From the NCBI GenBank assembly GCA_965229335.1, contig OZ245874.1:1736001-1800000 (forward strand): a stretch of 64,000 nucleotides of DNA, written 5' to 3'. Below, piece after piece: positions 16,851-24,599 of this stretch. The notes beneath the pieces were generated by a model. That model was not told the origin of the DNA. It saw only the letters and a list, made by a program, of their open reading frames with translations, and did not search any database. This DNA comes from JAFKFH01 sp017307375. Lineage in GTDB: Bacteria > Pseudomonadota > Alphaproteobacteria > Ferrovibrionales > Ferrovibrionaceae. A program made the position numbers and the translations under genes. Each line of letters begins with the position of its first letter. Position 1 is the first letter of the stretch.

Positions 16851-19034
16851 ATGACGGCGGCTGCGATGACGGACGACGATTTCCGCGCCGAGGTACGCAG
16901 CTTCCTCAGGCACCATCTGCCGGCGGACATGGCCGCCCGCAATCGCACCGCCGTTCATCCGACCCGCGAGGACACGCTGGGATGGCAGGCGATCCTGGCC
17001 CGCCGCGGCTGGTCGGTGCCGTCCTGGCCGGCCGAGCATGGCGGGCCCGGCTGGACGCCGTTGCAGCGCTACATCTTCGAGGAGGAGCAGGCGCTGGCCG
17101 GCGCGCCGGCCAACAACATCCAGGGCGTGTCGCTGGTCGGACCGGTGATCTACACCTTCGGCAACGCCGCCCAGCGGGCGCGTCACCTGCCCGGGATCAT
17201 CGAAGGCAAGGTCTTCTGGTCGCAGGGTTTCTCCGAGCCCAATGCCGGTTCCGACCTGGCGTCGCTGCGGACCCGCGCGGTGCGCGACGGCGATCACTAT
17301 ATCGTCACCGGCCAGAAGATCTGGACATCGCAGTCGATGATGGCCGACTGGATCTTCTGCCTGGTGCGGACCGACCCGTCGGCCAAGCCCCAGCGCGGCA
17401 TTTCGTTCCTGCTGGTGCCGGCCGACGCGCCCGGCATCACCATCCGGCCGATCCGCTCGATCGACGAAGGCGAAAGCCTCTGCGAAGTCTTCTTCGACGC
17501 TGTCCGGGTCCCCGCCGAGAACCTGATTGGCGAGGAGGGCAGGGGCTGGGACTACGCCAAGTTCCTGCTGGGGCTGGAGCGCGCGACCACGGCCGAGGTG
17601 CCGCGCAACAAGCGTTATCTGGCGACGCTCAAGGAGATCCTGGGGTCGGCCGACGATGCCTGGCGCCGTCGGGTCGCCAGGATCGAGGTTGACCTGCGGA
17701 CGCTCGAGGCCGGGGCGCTGCGGGCGATCGGGGCCGATCAGGACGACATGCTGCTGCCGTCGGCACTCAAGCTGCATGGCTGCGACCTGATGCAGACCAC
17801 CCTGAAGGCGCAGGTCGAGGCGCTGGGGCCGCACGGGCTTGCCTACTGGCCGCAAGGCCACGACGACGCGCCCGTGCCGCCGGTGGCCGCGCATGGCCGC
17901 GATGTCGCGGCGGAATTCCTGTTTCGCCGCGCCGCCACCATCTACGGCGGATCGAGCGAGGTGCAGAAGAACATCATCGCCAAGGTCTTCGTCGACGGCG
18001 ACGTACCGGCAAAGGGCCTGGCGACCGACGAGCAGCGGATGATGCAGGATTCGGTCGCCCGCTTCGTCGCGCGCGACTATGCCTTCGATGCGCGGCGCCG
18101 GATGCCCGCGGGGGGCACCCGGGCGATGTGGCGGCAATTCGCCGAACTCGGCTGGCTCGGCGCCGGGCTGCCCGAGGAGACCGGCGGGTTCGGCGGCGGC
18201 ATTGCCGATGCGGCCGTGATCGCCGAGGGCCTGGGTCGGGCCCTGGTCCTGGAACCCTATGTCGGCTGCTCGGTGATGCCCGGCCGTGCCCTGGCCGCGG
18301 CCGGCGGCCAGCAGGCACTGCTTGCCGTCCTGGCTTCCGGCGAGACGATCTTCGCCTTCGCCCACGATGGCGACGTGCGTGCCGACCGCGATCTCGTCCT
18401 CACCGGCCGCAAGGTCGTGGTGATGGGCGGTGCGATGGCCGACCGGTTCCTCGTCTCGGCCTACACGGCCGAAGGGCCGACCCTGTTCCTGGTCGACCGC
18501 GGCACCCCGGGTCTCGCGGTCCTGCCGTACCGGACGCTCGATGCCCGCATGGTCGCCGATATCGAGCTTGCCGGGGTCCGGCCGGCCGCGGTGATCGGCC
18601 GGGTCGGCGATGCCGGGCCGGCGATCGAGGCGGCGGTCGCCGATGGCCTCCTGGCGCTCTGTGCCGAATCCTACGGCGCGATGGATCAGGCGATGCGGAT
18701 CACCCGCGACTACCTGCGCCTGCGCCAGCAGTTCGGTGCCCCCCTCAGCACCTTCCAGGCCCTGCGCCACCGCCTGGCCGAGATGTATGTCGCCGTCGAT
18801 CTCTCGGGCGCTTTCCTCCGGCAGGCACTGGCTTCCGGCGACGTGGCGCTGGCCCCGTCGGTCAAGATCCGCTTCGGCCAAGCCGGCTTCTTCGTCGGCG
18901 CGCAGGCGGTACAGCTGCATGGCGGGATCGGCATGACCGAGGAATGCCAGGCCGGTCACTTCTTCAAGCGGCTTTGCGTCAACGACCTGCTTCTCGGCAC
19001 GGCCGAGCAGCATGTCGGGCGGATGGCGTCATGA
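16851..19034 (+). CDS. Tandem (two-domain) acyl-CoA dehydrogenase fusion
   Basis: A 727-residue protein made of two complete acyl-CoA-dehydrogenase domains. The first (about residues 5-385) has GFSEPNAGSDLASLRTRAV, TGQKIWTSQS and the end signature YGGSSEVQKNIIAKVF. The second (about 388-727) starts at DEQRMMQDSVARFV and has GAPLSTFQALRHRLAEMYV and LHGGIGMTEECQAGHFF, but its middle beta domain is shortened. This is the same long/short pairing as the separate genes at 6106 and 7204, here in one chain, so it probably folds as a pseudo-heterodimer. It starts 4 bases after the HpaB gene and overlaps the following CoA ligase by 4 bases (ATGA), giving tight coupling. Confidence 0.92.
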   Translation: MTAAAMTDDDFRAEVRSFLRHHLPADMAARNRTAVHPTREDTLGWQAILARRGWSVPSWPAEHGGPGWTPLQRYIFEEEQALAGAPANNIQGVSLVGPVIYTFGNAAQRARHLPGIIEGKVFWSQGFSEPNAGSDLASLRTRAVRDGDHYIVTGQKIWTSQSMMADWIFCLVRTDPSAKPQRGISFLLVPADAPGITIRPIRSIDEGESLCEVFFDAVRVPAENLIGEEGRGWDYAKFLLGLERATTAEVPRNKRYLATLKEILGSADDAWRRRVARIEVDLRTLEAGALRAIGADQDDMLLPSALKLHGCDLMQTTLKAQVEALGPHGLAYWPQGHDDAPVPPVAAHGRDVAAEFLFRRAATIYGGSSEVQKNIIAKVFVDGDVPAKGLATDEQRMMQDSVARFVARDYAFDARRRMPAGGTRAMWRQFAELGWLGAGLPEETGGFGGGIADAAVIAEGLGRALVLEPYVGCSVMPGRALAAAGGQQALLAVLASGETIFAFAHDGDVRADRDLVLTGRKVVVMGGAMADRFLVSAYTAEGPTLFLVDRGTPGLAVLPYRTLDARMVADIELAGVRPAAVIGRVGDAGPAIEAAVADGLLALCAESYGAMDQAMRITRDYLRLRQQFGAPLSTFQALRHRLAEMYVAVDLSGAFLRQALASGDVALAPSVKIRFGQAGFFVGAQAVQLHGGIGMTEECQAGHFFKRLCVNDLLLGTAEQHVGRMAS

Positions 19035-20542
19035 CCTTCGTCGATATCAGCACCCGCATCAGGCGGCATGCAGCCGACCGGCCGGACGACGAGGCCCTGG
19101 TCGTCGACAATGAGCGCATTCGCTGGTCGGCCTTCGATCGCCTCGTCAATCGCTGCGCCAATGCGCTGATCGGCCAGGGCGTGCGGCCGGGCGACCGGGT
19201 GGCCGTTCTCGCGCCGACCTCGGCGGCCTATCTCGTCGCCTTCCTCGGCATCCTGCGGGCCGGGGCCGTCGTCGTGCCGCTGTCGCCGATGGCGGGCAGC
19301 GAGGCGCTCGGCGCGATGGTCGCGGACAGCGGCGCGGTGGCCGTGTTCGCGGGGCAGGAGACGCGGACGTTGGCCGAGGCATGTGCCGCGACCGTCCGTT
19401 GCCGCGTCGCCTTCGACTTTGCCGCCCCGGGCTGGCTCGACTATGCCGCGCTCGCGACCGACGACACGGCACCCGACGTCACGCTGACACCGGCGCTCGG
19501 CTTCAACCTGATCTATTCCTCCGGCACCACCGGGACACCGAAGGGCATCGTCCACGACCATGCCACGCGCACCGTCACGCTCGATGCCCTGCTCGGCCTG
19601 GGATTCGGGCCGGACTGCCGCACGCTGGTCGCGACGCCGCTCTATTCCAACACCACCCTTGCCGCCTGGCTGCCGACGCTCGGCCTTGGCGGTACCGTCG
19701 TGCTGATGACCAAGTTCGACGCGCGCCGCTATCTGGAGCTGGCGCAGGGCGAGCGCATCACCCATACGATCCTGGTGCCGGTGCAGTACCAGCGTATCCT
19801 GGCAGACCCCGAATTCGACCGCTTCGATCTCTCGGCCTTCCGTTTCAAGATGGTCACCTCGGCGCCGATCCGCGCGGCGGCCAAGCGCGAGATCGTCGAA
19901 CGCTGGCCCGGTCCGCTGCTCGAGATGTATGGCCTGACCGAAGGGGGCGGCATCTGCACGCTGGATGTCGGCGCCAATCCCGACAAGCTCGATACCGTCG
20001 GCAAGCCGGCCTGGGGCTGCGACGTCAGGATCATCGACGAACGCGGCGTCGAACTGCCGCGCGGTCAGGTCGGCGAGATCGTCGGGCGCGGGCCGGTGAT
20101 GATGTCGGGCTACCACAACCAGCCCGACCGTACGGCCGAGATCATCTGGCGCAACCCCGACGGCGATGTCTTCTTCCGGTCGGGCGACCTCGGCTGGTTC
20201 GACGAACACGGCTTTCTGCACCTGTCCGACCGCAAGAAGGACATGATCATCTCCGGCGGCTTCAACATCTACGCCACCGACCTGGAAGTTGTGCTGGCCG
20301 CCCATCCGGCGGTACGCGACGTGGCCGTCATCGGCATTCCCAGCCGCGAGTGGGGCGAGACGCCGCTGGCGCTCGTCGTCCTGCGCGATGGCGCGTCGCC
20401 GACGGCCGAGGACTTGCGCGGCTGGGCCAACGAGCGGCTGGGCAAGGCCCAGCGCCTCGCAGCCGTCGAATTCCGCGAGGCGCTGCCGCGCAACGCGCTG
20501 GGCAAGATTCTGAAACGCGAGCTGCGCCAGCCTTATTGGTGA
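19031..20542 (+). CDS. AMP-forming acyl-CoA synthetase (paralogue of the 1063-2637 ligase)
   Basis: Acid-CoA ligase of 503 residues. The start is the ATG of the ATGA overlap with the preceding gene; the much longer open frame upstream is only a shadow of the dehydrogenase. Motifs are YSSGTTGTPKGIVHDHAT (A3), EMYGLTEGGG (A5), RSGDLGWFDEHGF then DRKKDMIISGGFNIYATDLE, and PRNALGKILKREL at the C-terminus. It is far more similar to the ligase at 1063-2637 than to the one at 13839-15368, which suggests duplication within this locus. It is the last gene of the operator-2 unit; its end overlaps the convergent dehydrogenase gene by 10 bases. Confidence 0.92.
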   Translation: MTFVDISTRIRRHAADRPDDEALVVDNERIRWSAFDRLVNRCANALIGQGVRPGDRVAVLAPTSAAYLVAFLGILRAGAVVVPLSPMAGSEALGAMVADSGAVAVFAGQETRTLAEACAATVRCRVAFDFAAPGWLDYAALATDDTAPDVTLTPALGFNLIYSSGTTGTPKGIVHDHATRTVTLDALLGLGFGPDCRTLVATPLYSNTTLAAWLPTLGLGGTVVLMTKFDARRYLELAQGERITHTILVPVQYQRILADPEFDRFDLSAFRFKMVTSAPIRAAAKREIVERWPGPLLEMYGLTEGGGICTLDVGANPDKLDTVGKPAWGCDVRIIDERGVELPRGQVGEIVGRGPVMMSGYHNQPDRTAEIIWRNPDGDVFFRSGDLGWFDEHGFLHLSDRKKDMIISGGFNIYATDLEVVLAAHPAVRDVAVIGIPSREWGETPLALVVLRDGASPTAEDLRGWANERLGKAQRLAAVEFREALPRNALGKILKRELRQPYW

Positions 20543-21462
20543 AACACCGTCCGCCGCCTGCTGTCGTCGCGCGGCCAGGCCTGTTCGACCTCCGCCAGCG
20601 GTGCCGGCGTGAAGGCAATGTGCAGGCCGGCCGGAACGGCGGCCTGCAGCACTGCGCCGGTCGCCGCGACGAGGCGGTCGAACCGGATGCTGCCGATGCC
20701 GCTGCCCATCAGTTCGATGGCGGACGAACGCAGCACGCCGCTCGGCAGTGCGATGTCGGCCGCGCTGACCGAGCCGACCTGGACAAATCGGATGGGGGCT
20801 GCATCGTGTCCGGCCCTGGCCCCGGCGATCAGCAGTGCCCGGGCGCTGTCGCCCCAGAGATAGTCGATGACGACGTCGACGCCTTCCGCGAACGGCGCCA
20901 GGAAGTCTTCCGGGCGGTCGAGCGGTAGGGTGACATCGGCGCCGACCTCGCGTAGTACCTGCGCATCGCGGCCGGTGGCGATGACCTTGCCCGCGCCGAG
21001 ATGTCGGGCGATCTGCACGGCGAGCCGGCCTGAGGTGCCCGTCGCGCCGTTGACCGGGACGGTTTCGCCCGGCTTCAGTCGCGCCCGTTCGACATAGGCG
21101 GCCCAGGACGACATGCCGGGATTGGCGATCGCTGCGGCGGCAAGATCGTCGAGGTCGTCGGGCAGGTCGACGCACTGTGCCGCCGGTACCGCCACCCGCT
21201 CGGCCATCGCGCCATGGGGCGGCCTCGGCATGACAAAATAGACGCATCGGCCGTCGCTGGTTCGCCCGACGCCGTCGATCCCGGCAACGAAGGGGAAGGC
21301 GTTGGTCGCGCTGTAATGTGCCCCGGACGCGCGGGCCTTCACCACCTGGCTGATTGCCGCAGCCGTGACGTCGATGAGAATTTCCCCCGCCGCCGGTACC
21401 GGCTCGGCGAAATCGGCGAAGACCGGCACCTGGCCGGGACCCTGGACGACGGCGGCCTTCAT
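20533..21462 (-). CDS. MDR-superfamily (zinc-free) alcohol dehydrogenase / quinone oxidoreductase
   Basis: NAD(P)H-dependent medium-chain reductase of 309 residues. The N-terminal GroES-like domain is followed by the nucleotide-binding segment VNGATGTSGRLAVQIARHLG. The Cys/His zinc ligands of true alcohol dehydrogenases are absent, placing it with quinone oxidoreductase / enoyl reductase-like members. The start at 21462 (MKAAVVQGPGQ) is the family's usual N-terminus; the longer upstream frame runs through the divergent marR gene and is rejected. It shares a 49-base promoter region with the MarR gene and is probably repressed by it. It has no ATAACATA-type operator, so it looks like an independent insertion within the larger regulon. 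Confidence 0.88.
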   Translation of the reverse strand: MKAAVVQGPGQVPVFADFAEPVPAAGEILIDVTAAAISQVVKARASGAHYSATNAFPFVAGIDGVGRTSDGRCVYFVMPRPPHGAMAERVAVPAAQCVDLPDDLDDLAAAAIANPGMSSWAAYVERARLKPGETVPVNGATGTSGRLAVQIARHLGAGKVIATGRDAQVLREVGADVTLPLDRPEDFLAPFAEGVDVVIDYLWGDSARALLIAGARAGHDAAPIRFVQVGSVSAADIALPSGVLRSSAIELMGSGIGSIRFDRLVAATGAVLQAAVPAGLHIAFTPAPLAEVEQAWPRDDSRRRTVFHQ

Positions 21463-21478
21463 GGCGCATCCCTCAATA

Positions 21479-21495
21479 ATGTGTATGATGCACAT
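21479..21495. promoter_or_regulatory. Candidate MarR operator between the divergent dehydrogenase and marR genes
   Basis: ATGTG-N7-CACAT inverted repeat (17 bp) centred between starts at 21462 (minus) and 21512 (plus). MarR proteins typically bind 15-20 bp palindromes like this in the promoter shared with their divergent target. A related 8-bp palindrome, ACATATGT, lies at 21541-21548 inside the first codons of marR and could be a second contact. Confidence 0.6.
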
Positions 21496-21511
21496 ATATC
21501 GGAGGTCCGGA

Positions 21512-21985
21512 ATGGCGTCAAAGAAGAAAGTGCAAAATACACATATGTCGCTGCGGCACCGGACGTTGCACGGCGCGTTGCTCGACATCGTCGGGGCGAT
21601 GAACCGGCCCCAGCGCGACGCGATGCTGATTGCGGCGGCGGGCATTCCGCTCGATCGTGCGCTGTTCCCGCTGCTCGTCGGAATCGAGCGCTTCGGCCCC
21701 ATCGGCATCGTGGAGATGGCCGATCGGGTGGGGCGCGACTACACCACGGTCAGTCGGCAGGTGTCGAAGCTGGAAAGCCTGGGGCTGGTCGTTCGCCGCG
21801 ACGGGGCCACCGATCGCCGGGTGCGCGAAGCCGTCGTCACGCCCGCGGGCAAGGCAATGACCGACCGGGTCGACGCGGCGCGCGAACACATCTTCAGCGA
21901 GGTCTTCGCGGGTTGGGACGACGAGGATGTCGAGACGCTGGTCCGGCTGATGCGGCGCCTCGCCGACGCGATGACCGGTCAGTAG
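21512..21985 (+). CDS. MarR family transcriptional regulator
   Basis: Winged-helix regulator of 157 residues. The recognition region is IVEMADRVGRDYTTVSRQVSKLESLGL, followed by a wing with RRDGATDRRVREAVVTPAG. The start at 21512 has GGAGGTCCGG directly upstream; an in-frame upstream extension through the divergent gene is not supported. It is divergent from the MDR dehydrogenase and most likely controls that gene and itself through the dyad at 21479-21495. MarR proteins respond to small phenolic, oxidative or lipophilic signals, but the ligand here is unknown. Its end overlaps the convergent RibB-like gene by 7 bases. Confidence 0.9.
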   Translation: MASKKKVQNTHMSLRHRTLHGALLDIVGAMNRPQRDAMLIAAAGIPLDRALFPLLVGIERFGPIGIVEMADRVGRDYTTVSRQVSKLESLGLVVRRDGATDRRVREAVVTPAGKAMTDRVDAAREHIFSEVFAGWDDEDVETLVRLMRRLADAMTGQ

Positions 21986-22521
21986 ACCGCGATATCGTGG
22001 CGGAAGCCGAGTTCGCGGCAGTACGCCGCCGTCGCCAGGTCGCCGTCCTCGCCGAGGATGTCGCACCAGGCCACCGCTTCGTGCGGCAGCATGGCGGCGG
22101 CGATCTCGGGCAGCGTGGTGCCGGCGGGGCGGCGGATCAATAGCGGCATGATATGGCCGGGCATCACCACGGCGCCGGCCCGCGCGTTCGGATCGGCCGC
22201 GGTGCGGATCGTCAGCGCCCGGTCGGCGGCCGAAATGCCGCTGCCCGGGCAGTCGGCGACCTCGATCGAGGCGAGATAGACCGGCGACCCGTCGTCGGGC
22301 AGCTGCGTGCCCGCCATCGGCTGGATACCCAGGCGGAAGGCCGCGGCGAGGTCCAACGTGACCGAGAGCAGGCCGCGGCCGAGGCTGGCCATGCGGTTGG
22401 CCTGTGTCTCGGTCAGGGTCGCGGCGCGCGCGGCGAAGATGCCGCGATCGCCGCCGGTGAGGATCGCCAGTTCCCCGGCGGGCAAGGCCGAAGTCTGGGC
22501 TTGTCTGAGGGCACGGGGCAC
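21979..22521 (-). CDS. RibB-like (3,4-dihydroxy-2-butanone-4-phosphate synthase fold) protein, active site apparently degenerate
   Basis: A 180-residue protein, GTG start with GGGAGGATCGCC just upstream; the longer frame to 22866 is a shadow of the binding-protein gene. The C-terminal two thirds resemble DHBP synthase: GSGISAADRALTIRTAADP, MPGHIMPLLIRRPAG and WCDILGEDGDLATAAYCREL align with RibB's GISAADR, RPGHVFPL and CE-NDDG-MAR segments. The acidic REN/HEGD loop near the N-terminus is missing (GGDRGIFAARAATL is there instead), and RxGHTEA is replaced by TTLPEIAAA. Normal riboflavin synthesis is therefore doubtful. It lies 23 bases behind a binding-protein gene in a flavin-dependent regulon, so a role in flavin supply or flavin-like substrate chemistry is an open possibility. 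Confidence 0.72.
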   Translation of the reverse strand: MPRALRQAQTSALPAGELAILTGGDRGIFAARAATLTETQANRMASLGRGLLSVTLDLAAAFRLGIQPMAGTQLPDDGSPVYLASIEVADCPGSGISAADRALTIRTAADPNARAGAVVMPGHIMPLLIRRPAGTTLPEIAAAMLPHEAVAWCDILGEDGDLATAAYCRELGFRHDIAVY

Positions 22522-22544
22522 GGCGATCCTCCCTTCTCGCTTGG

Positions 22545-23786
22545 CTACTGGGCCGCGACCATCGCGCAGGTCGCCGCGCTCATCGGGCGGAAGGCCTTGT
22601 CGGGCTCGACCGTCTCGACCGCCTGCACGTAGTCCCACTCGCCGGTCGACTGGCCGGGCTGCTTGACCTGGAACAGGTACATCCGGTTCATCAGGCGGCC
22701 GTTGGCCCGGATCGTCGCCGGACCGAACAGCGGGTCCTCGACTTTCAGTTCCTTCATCTTGGCGACCACGGCGGCACCGTTGGCCTTGGCGGTTTCCTGG
22801 CCGACCGCCGCGGCGGCCTTCAGATAGTGCAGCGTTGCCGAATAGGTGCCGGCGACGTTCTGGCATGGGCGGATGCCGTTGGTCAGCGGCATCATCCGCT
22901 CGGTGAACTTGCGCGCCGCATCGTTCTGCGCCCAGTAGAACGCGTTCGAATAGAACATGCCCTGCGAATCCTTCAGGCCGATCGCATGCACCGTCGGCAC
23001 ATCCATCAGCATCGCGGTCAGCACCGACCCGTTCGAGGTGATGCGGAACTCGGCCGCCTGCTTGATGCAGGTGGCGAGATCGTCGCCGGCATTGGCAAAG
23101 CAGATCACCTTGGCGCCGGACGCCTGCGCCTGCAGCAGCAGGCTGGAGAAGTCGCCGGTCGACGGGAACGGGTGGCGGACCGAGCCCAGCACCTTGCCGC
23201 CGGCGGCGGTGATGATCGCAGTGGCGTCGCGTACGACCGACGCGCCCATCGCGTAGTCGGCCGCGATGAAGAACCAGGTGTCGAGCTTGCGGCGCAGCAG
23301 CGCCTCGGCCACCGTGGTCGCCATCGCGTAGCTGTCATAGGTCCAGTGGACGTGGTTCGGACCGCAATATTTCGAGGTCAGGTCCTCGGTCGCGGTGCCG
23401 GAGAACAGGGCGACCTTGTTCTTCTCCTTGACCAGCGTCGACAGCCCCAGGGCCAGCGCCGACATCGGGATGTCGGCGACCGCGTCGACGCCTTCGGAAT
23501 CGAACCATTTGCGCGAGATGGCGAGGCCGACATCGGGCTTCAGCTGGAAATCGGCATAGACCACCTCGGCCGGCAAGGTCGGGTTCATCGCCTTGAAATC
23601 CTCGACCGCAAGCCGGGCGGCGGATACTGCGCTGATGCCCGACAGGGTCGCGTAGGGGCCGTTCATGTCGGCCAGCACCGCGACCCGGATCGGCGTCGCG
23701 GCCCGGGCCGGCCGGATGAACGGCATGGCCAGCGGGCTCAGGGCGCCGGCGGCGGCCGTGGCGGCAAGAAGCTTGCGGCGGTTCAT
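22545..23786 (-). CDS. Liv-type ABC transporter substrate-binding protein (second of the regulon)
   Basis: Periplasmic binding protein of 413 residues with an N-terminal NRRKLLAATAAAGAL stretch (Tat-like twin Arg) and probable cleavage after ARA. The mature part begins TPIRVAVLADMNGPYATLSG, typical of Peripla_BP_6, and includes the EDFKAMNP and ADIPMSALALGLS segments. The ATG at 23786 has GGAGAGGAAACC in front; the longer frame to 23861 lacks support. The ATAACATA-type operator at 23855-23873 lies 69 bases upstream. It has no permease genes of its own and may share the LivH/LivMG/LivF complex encoded at 10.5-13.8 kb (inference). Confidence 0.9.
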   Translation of the reverse strand: MNRRKLLAATAAAGALSPLAMPFIRPARAATPIRVAVLADMNGPYATLSGISAVSAARLAVEDFKAMNPTLPAEVVYADFQLKPDVGLAISRKWFDSEGVDAVADIPMSALALGLSTLVKEKNKVALFSGTATEDLTSKYCGPNHVHWTYDSYAMATTVAEALLRRKLDTWFFIAADYAMGASVVRDATAIITAAGGKVLGSVRHPFPSTGDFSSLLLQAQASGAKVICFANAGDDLATCIKQAAEFRITSNGSVLTAMLMDVPTVHAIGLKDSQGMFYSNAFYWAQNDAARKFTERMMPLTNGIRPCQNVAGTYSATLHYLKAAAAVGQETAKANGAAVVAKMKELKVEDPLFGPATIRANGRLMNRMYLFQVKQPGQSTGEWDYVQAVETVEPDKAFRPMSAATCAMVAAQ

Positions 23787-23854
23787 GGTTTCCTCTCCTC
23801 TGGACGGCGGCCCTGGTTGTCGCCCGGCCCCCGGCCGCCTGGGGGCGAGGATTG

Positions 23855-23873
23855 GTAACATAAATTATGTTAT
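23855..23873. promoter_or_regulatory. TetR-type operator 3 (GTAACATA-AAT-TATGTTAT)
   Basis: 19-bp dyad, one mismatch from the other three copies (G for A in the first position). It lies 69 bases upstream of the minus-strand binding-protein gene and overlaps the stop codon of the FMN reductase gene, so it should give the binding protein and the RibB-like gene their own controlled promoter. Confidence 0.8.
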
Positions 23874-24448
23874 TGAAGCGTCCGGCCGGCGAGGCGCCAG
23901 CCGGCGAACGAAACCACCTGTTCGGCGACGATCCGCAACTGGTTGAGCACGGCCGGGCTGGTGGCGCCGCCGCTGCCGTCGAACTTGGTTTCGGTCGCGT
24001 TGATGCCGGCGCCCATCGGCGTCGGCCAGCCGCGCAGCGCGTGGGCGATCGAGCGCAGCGCGACCAGCGTCGTGCCCGCGGCCTGCCAGCCATAGGCGCA
24101 GGCGATGCAGCCGATCGCCCGGCCGTCGAGATAGGGCGTCTCGTCGCGCGCCAGGTCCTCTACGTAGTCCAGGGCGTTCTTGAGCAGACCGGAAACCGTG
24201 CCGTGATAGGCGGGTGAGGCGAGAATGACGCCATCGCAGGCGCGTAGCGCCCCGACCAGGCGGTCGGCCTCCGGCGAGCGTTCGGCCCCGACGCCATAGA
24301 GCGGCAGGACCAGTGCGTCGCCGGTGAAGGCTTCGGTCCGTGCCCCCAGGCTTTCGGCAAAGCCCATGCAGGTGCGCAGCGCCATTTCGGTCGACGAGCC
24401 GGCACGCGGCGTGCCGCCGATACCCACGATGAGAGGTTGCCTGGCCAT
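23870..24448 (-). CDS. NAD(P)H-dependent FMN reductase
   Basis: Flavodoxin-fold flavin reductase of 192 residues. It opens with PLIVGIGGTPRAGSSTEMAL (FMN phosphate-binding loop, usually G-S-x-R-x-x-S), followed by LPLYG and SPAYHGTVSGLLKNALDYVEDL, the classical SPxYHGS-GxLKNALDW motif of the FMN_red family. GGAGG six bases before the ATG at 24448 decides the start; upstream ATGs at 24454 and 24472 are alternatives. It is divergent from the LLM monooxygenase, with an operator between them, so the pair is a natural two-component flavin monooxygenase system; it could also feed the HpaB-family hydroxylase at 15.4 kb. Confidence 0.9.
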   Translation of the reverse strand: MARQPLIVGIGGTPRAGSSTEMALRTCMGFAESLGARTEAFTGDALVLPLYGVGAERSPEADRLVGALRACDGVILASPAYHGTVSGLLKNALDYVEDLARDETPYLDGRAIGCIACAYGWQAAGTTLVALRSIAHALRGWPTPMGAGINATETKFDGSGGATSPAVLNQLRIVAEQVVSFAGWRLAGRTLQ

Positions 24449-24480
24449 CGTCATCCTCCGCCTTGCCGCCATCGACCGTA

Positions 24481-24503
24481 CAATAACATAATATATGTTA
24501 TTG
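24481..24503. promoter_or_regulatory. TetR-type operator 4 (ATAACATA-ATA-TATGTTAT core at 24483-24501)
   Basis: The most symmetric copy: a perfect palindrome over 23 bp with outer CA/TG pairs. It sits in the divergent promoter of the FMN reductase (start 24448) and the LLM monooxygenase (start 24600), 34 bases from the former and about 98 from the latter, so both transcripts can be controlled together. Confidence 0.87.
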
Positions 24504-24599
24504 GAAAAGCCGGCAATCGGTCGGATGGGCGCGAGCGCGCTTGCATTTCATCTGGATATTTTTATCTACTGGAAAAGTAGATTTATATGGAGCATCACG

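Noticed and set aside
21979..22521. Riboflavin biosynthesis gene ribB with a possible FMN riboswitch upstream
   Set aside because: Key catalytic motifs are missing, and the 23 bases between it and the upstream binding-protein gene leave no room for an RFN element.
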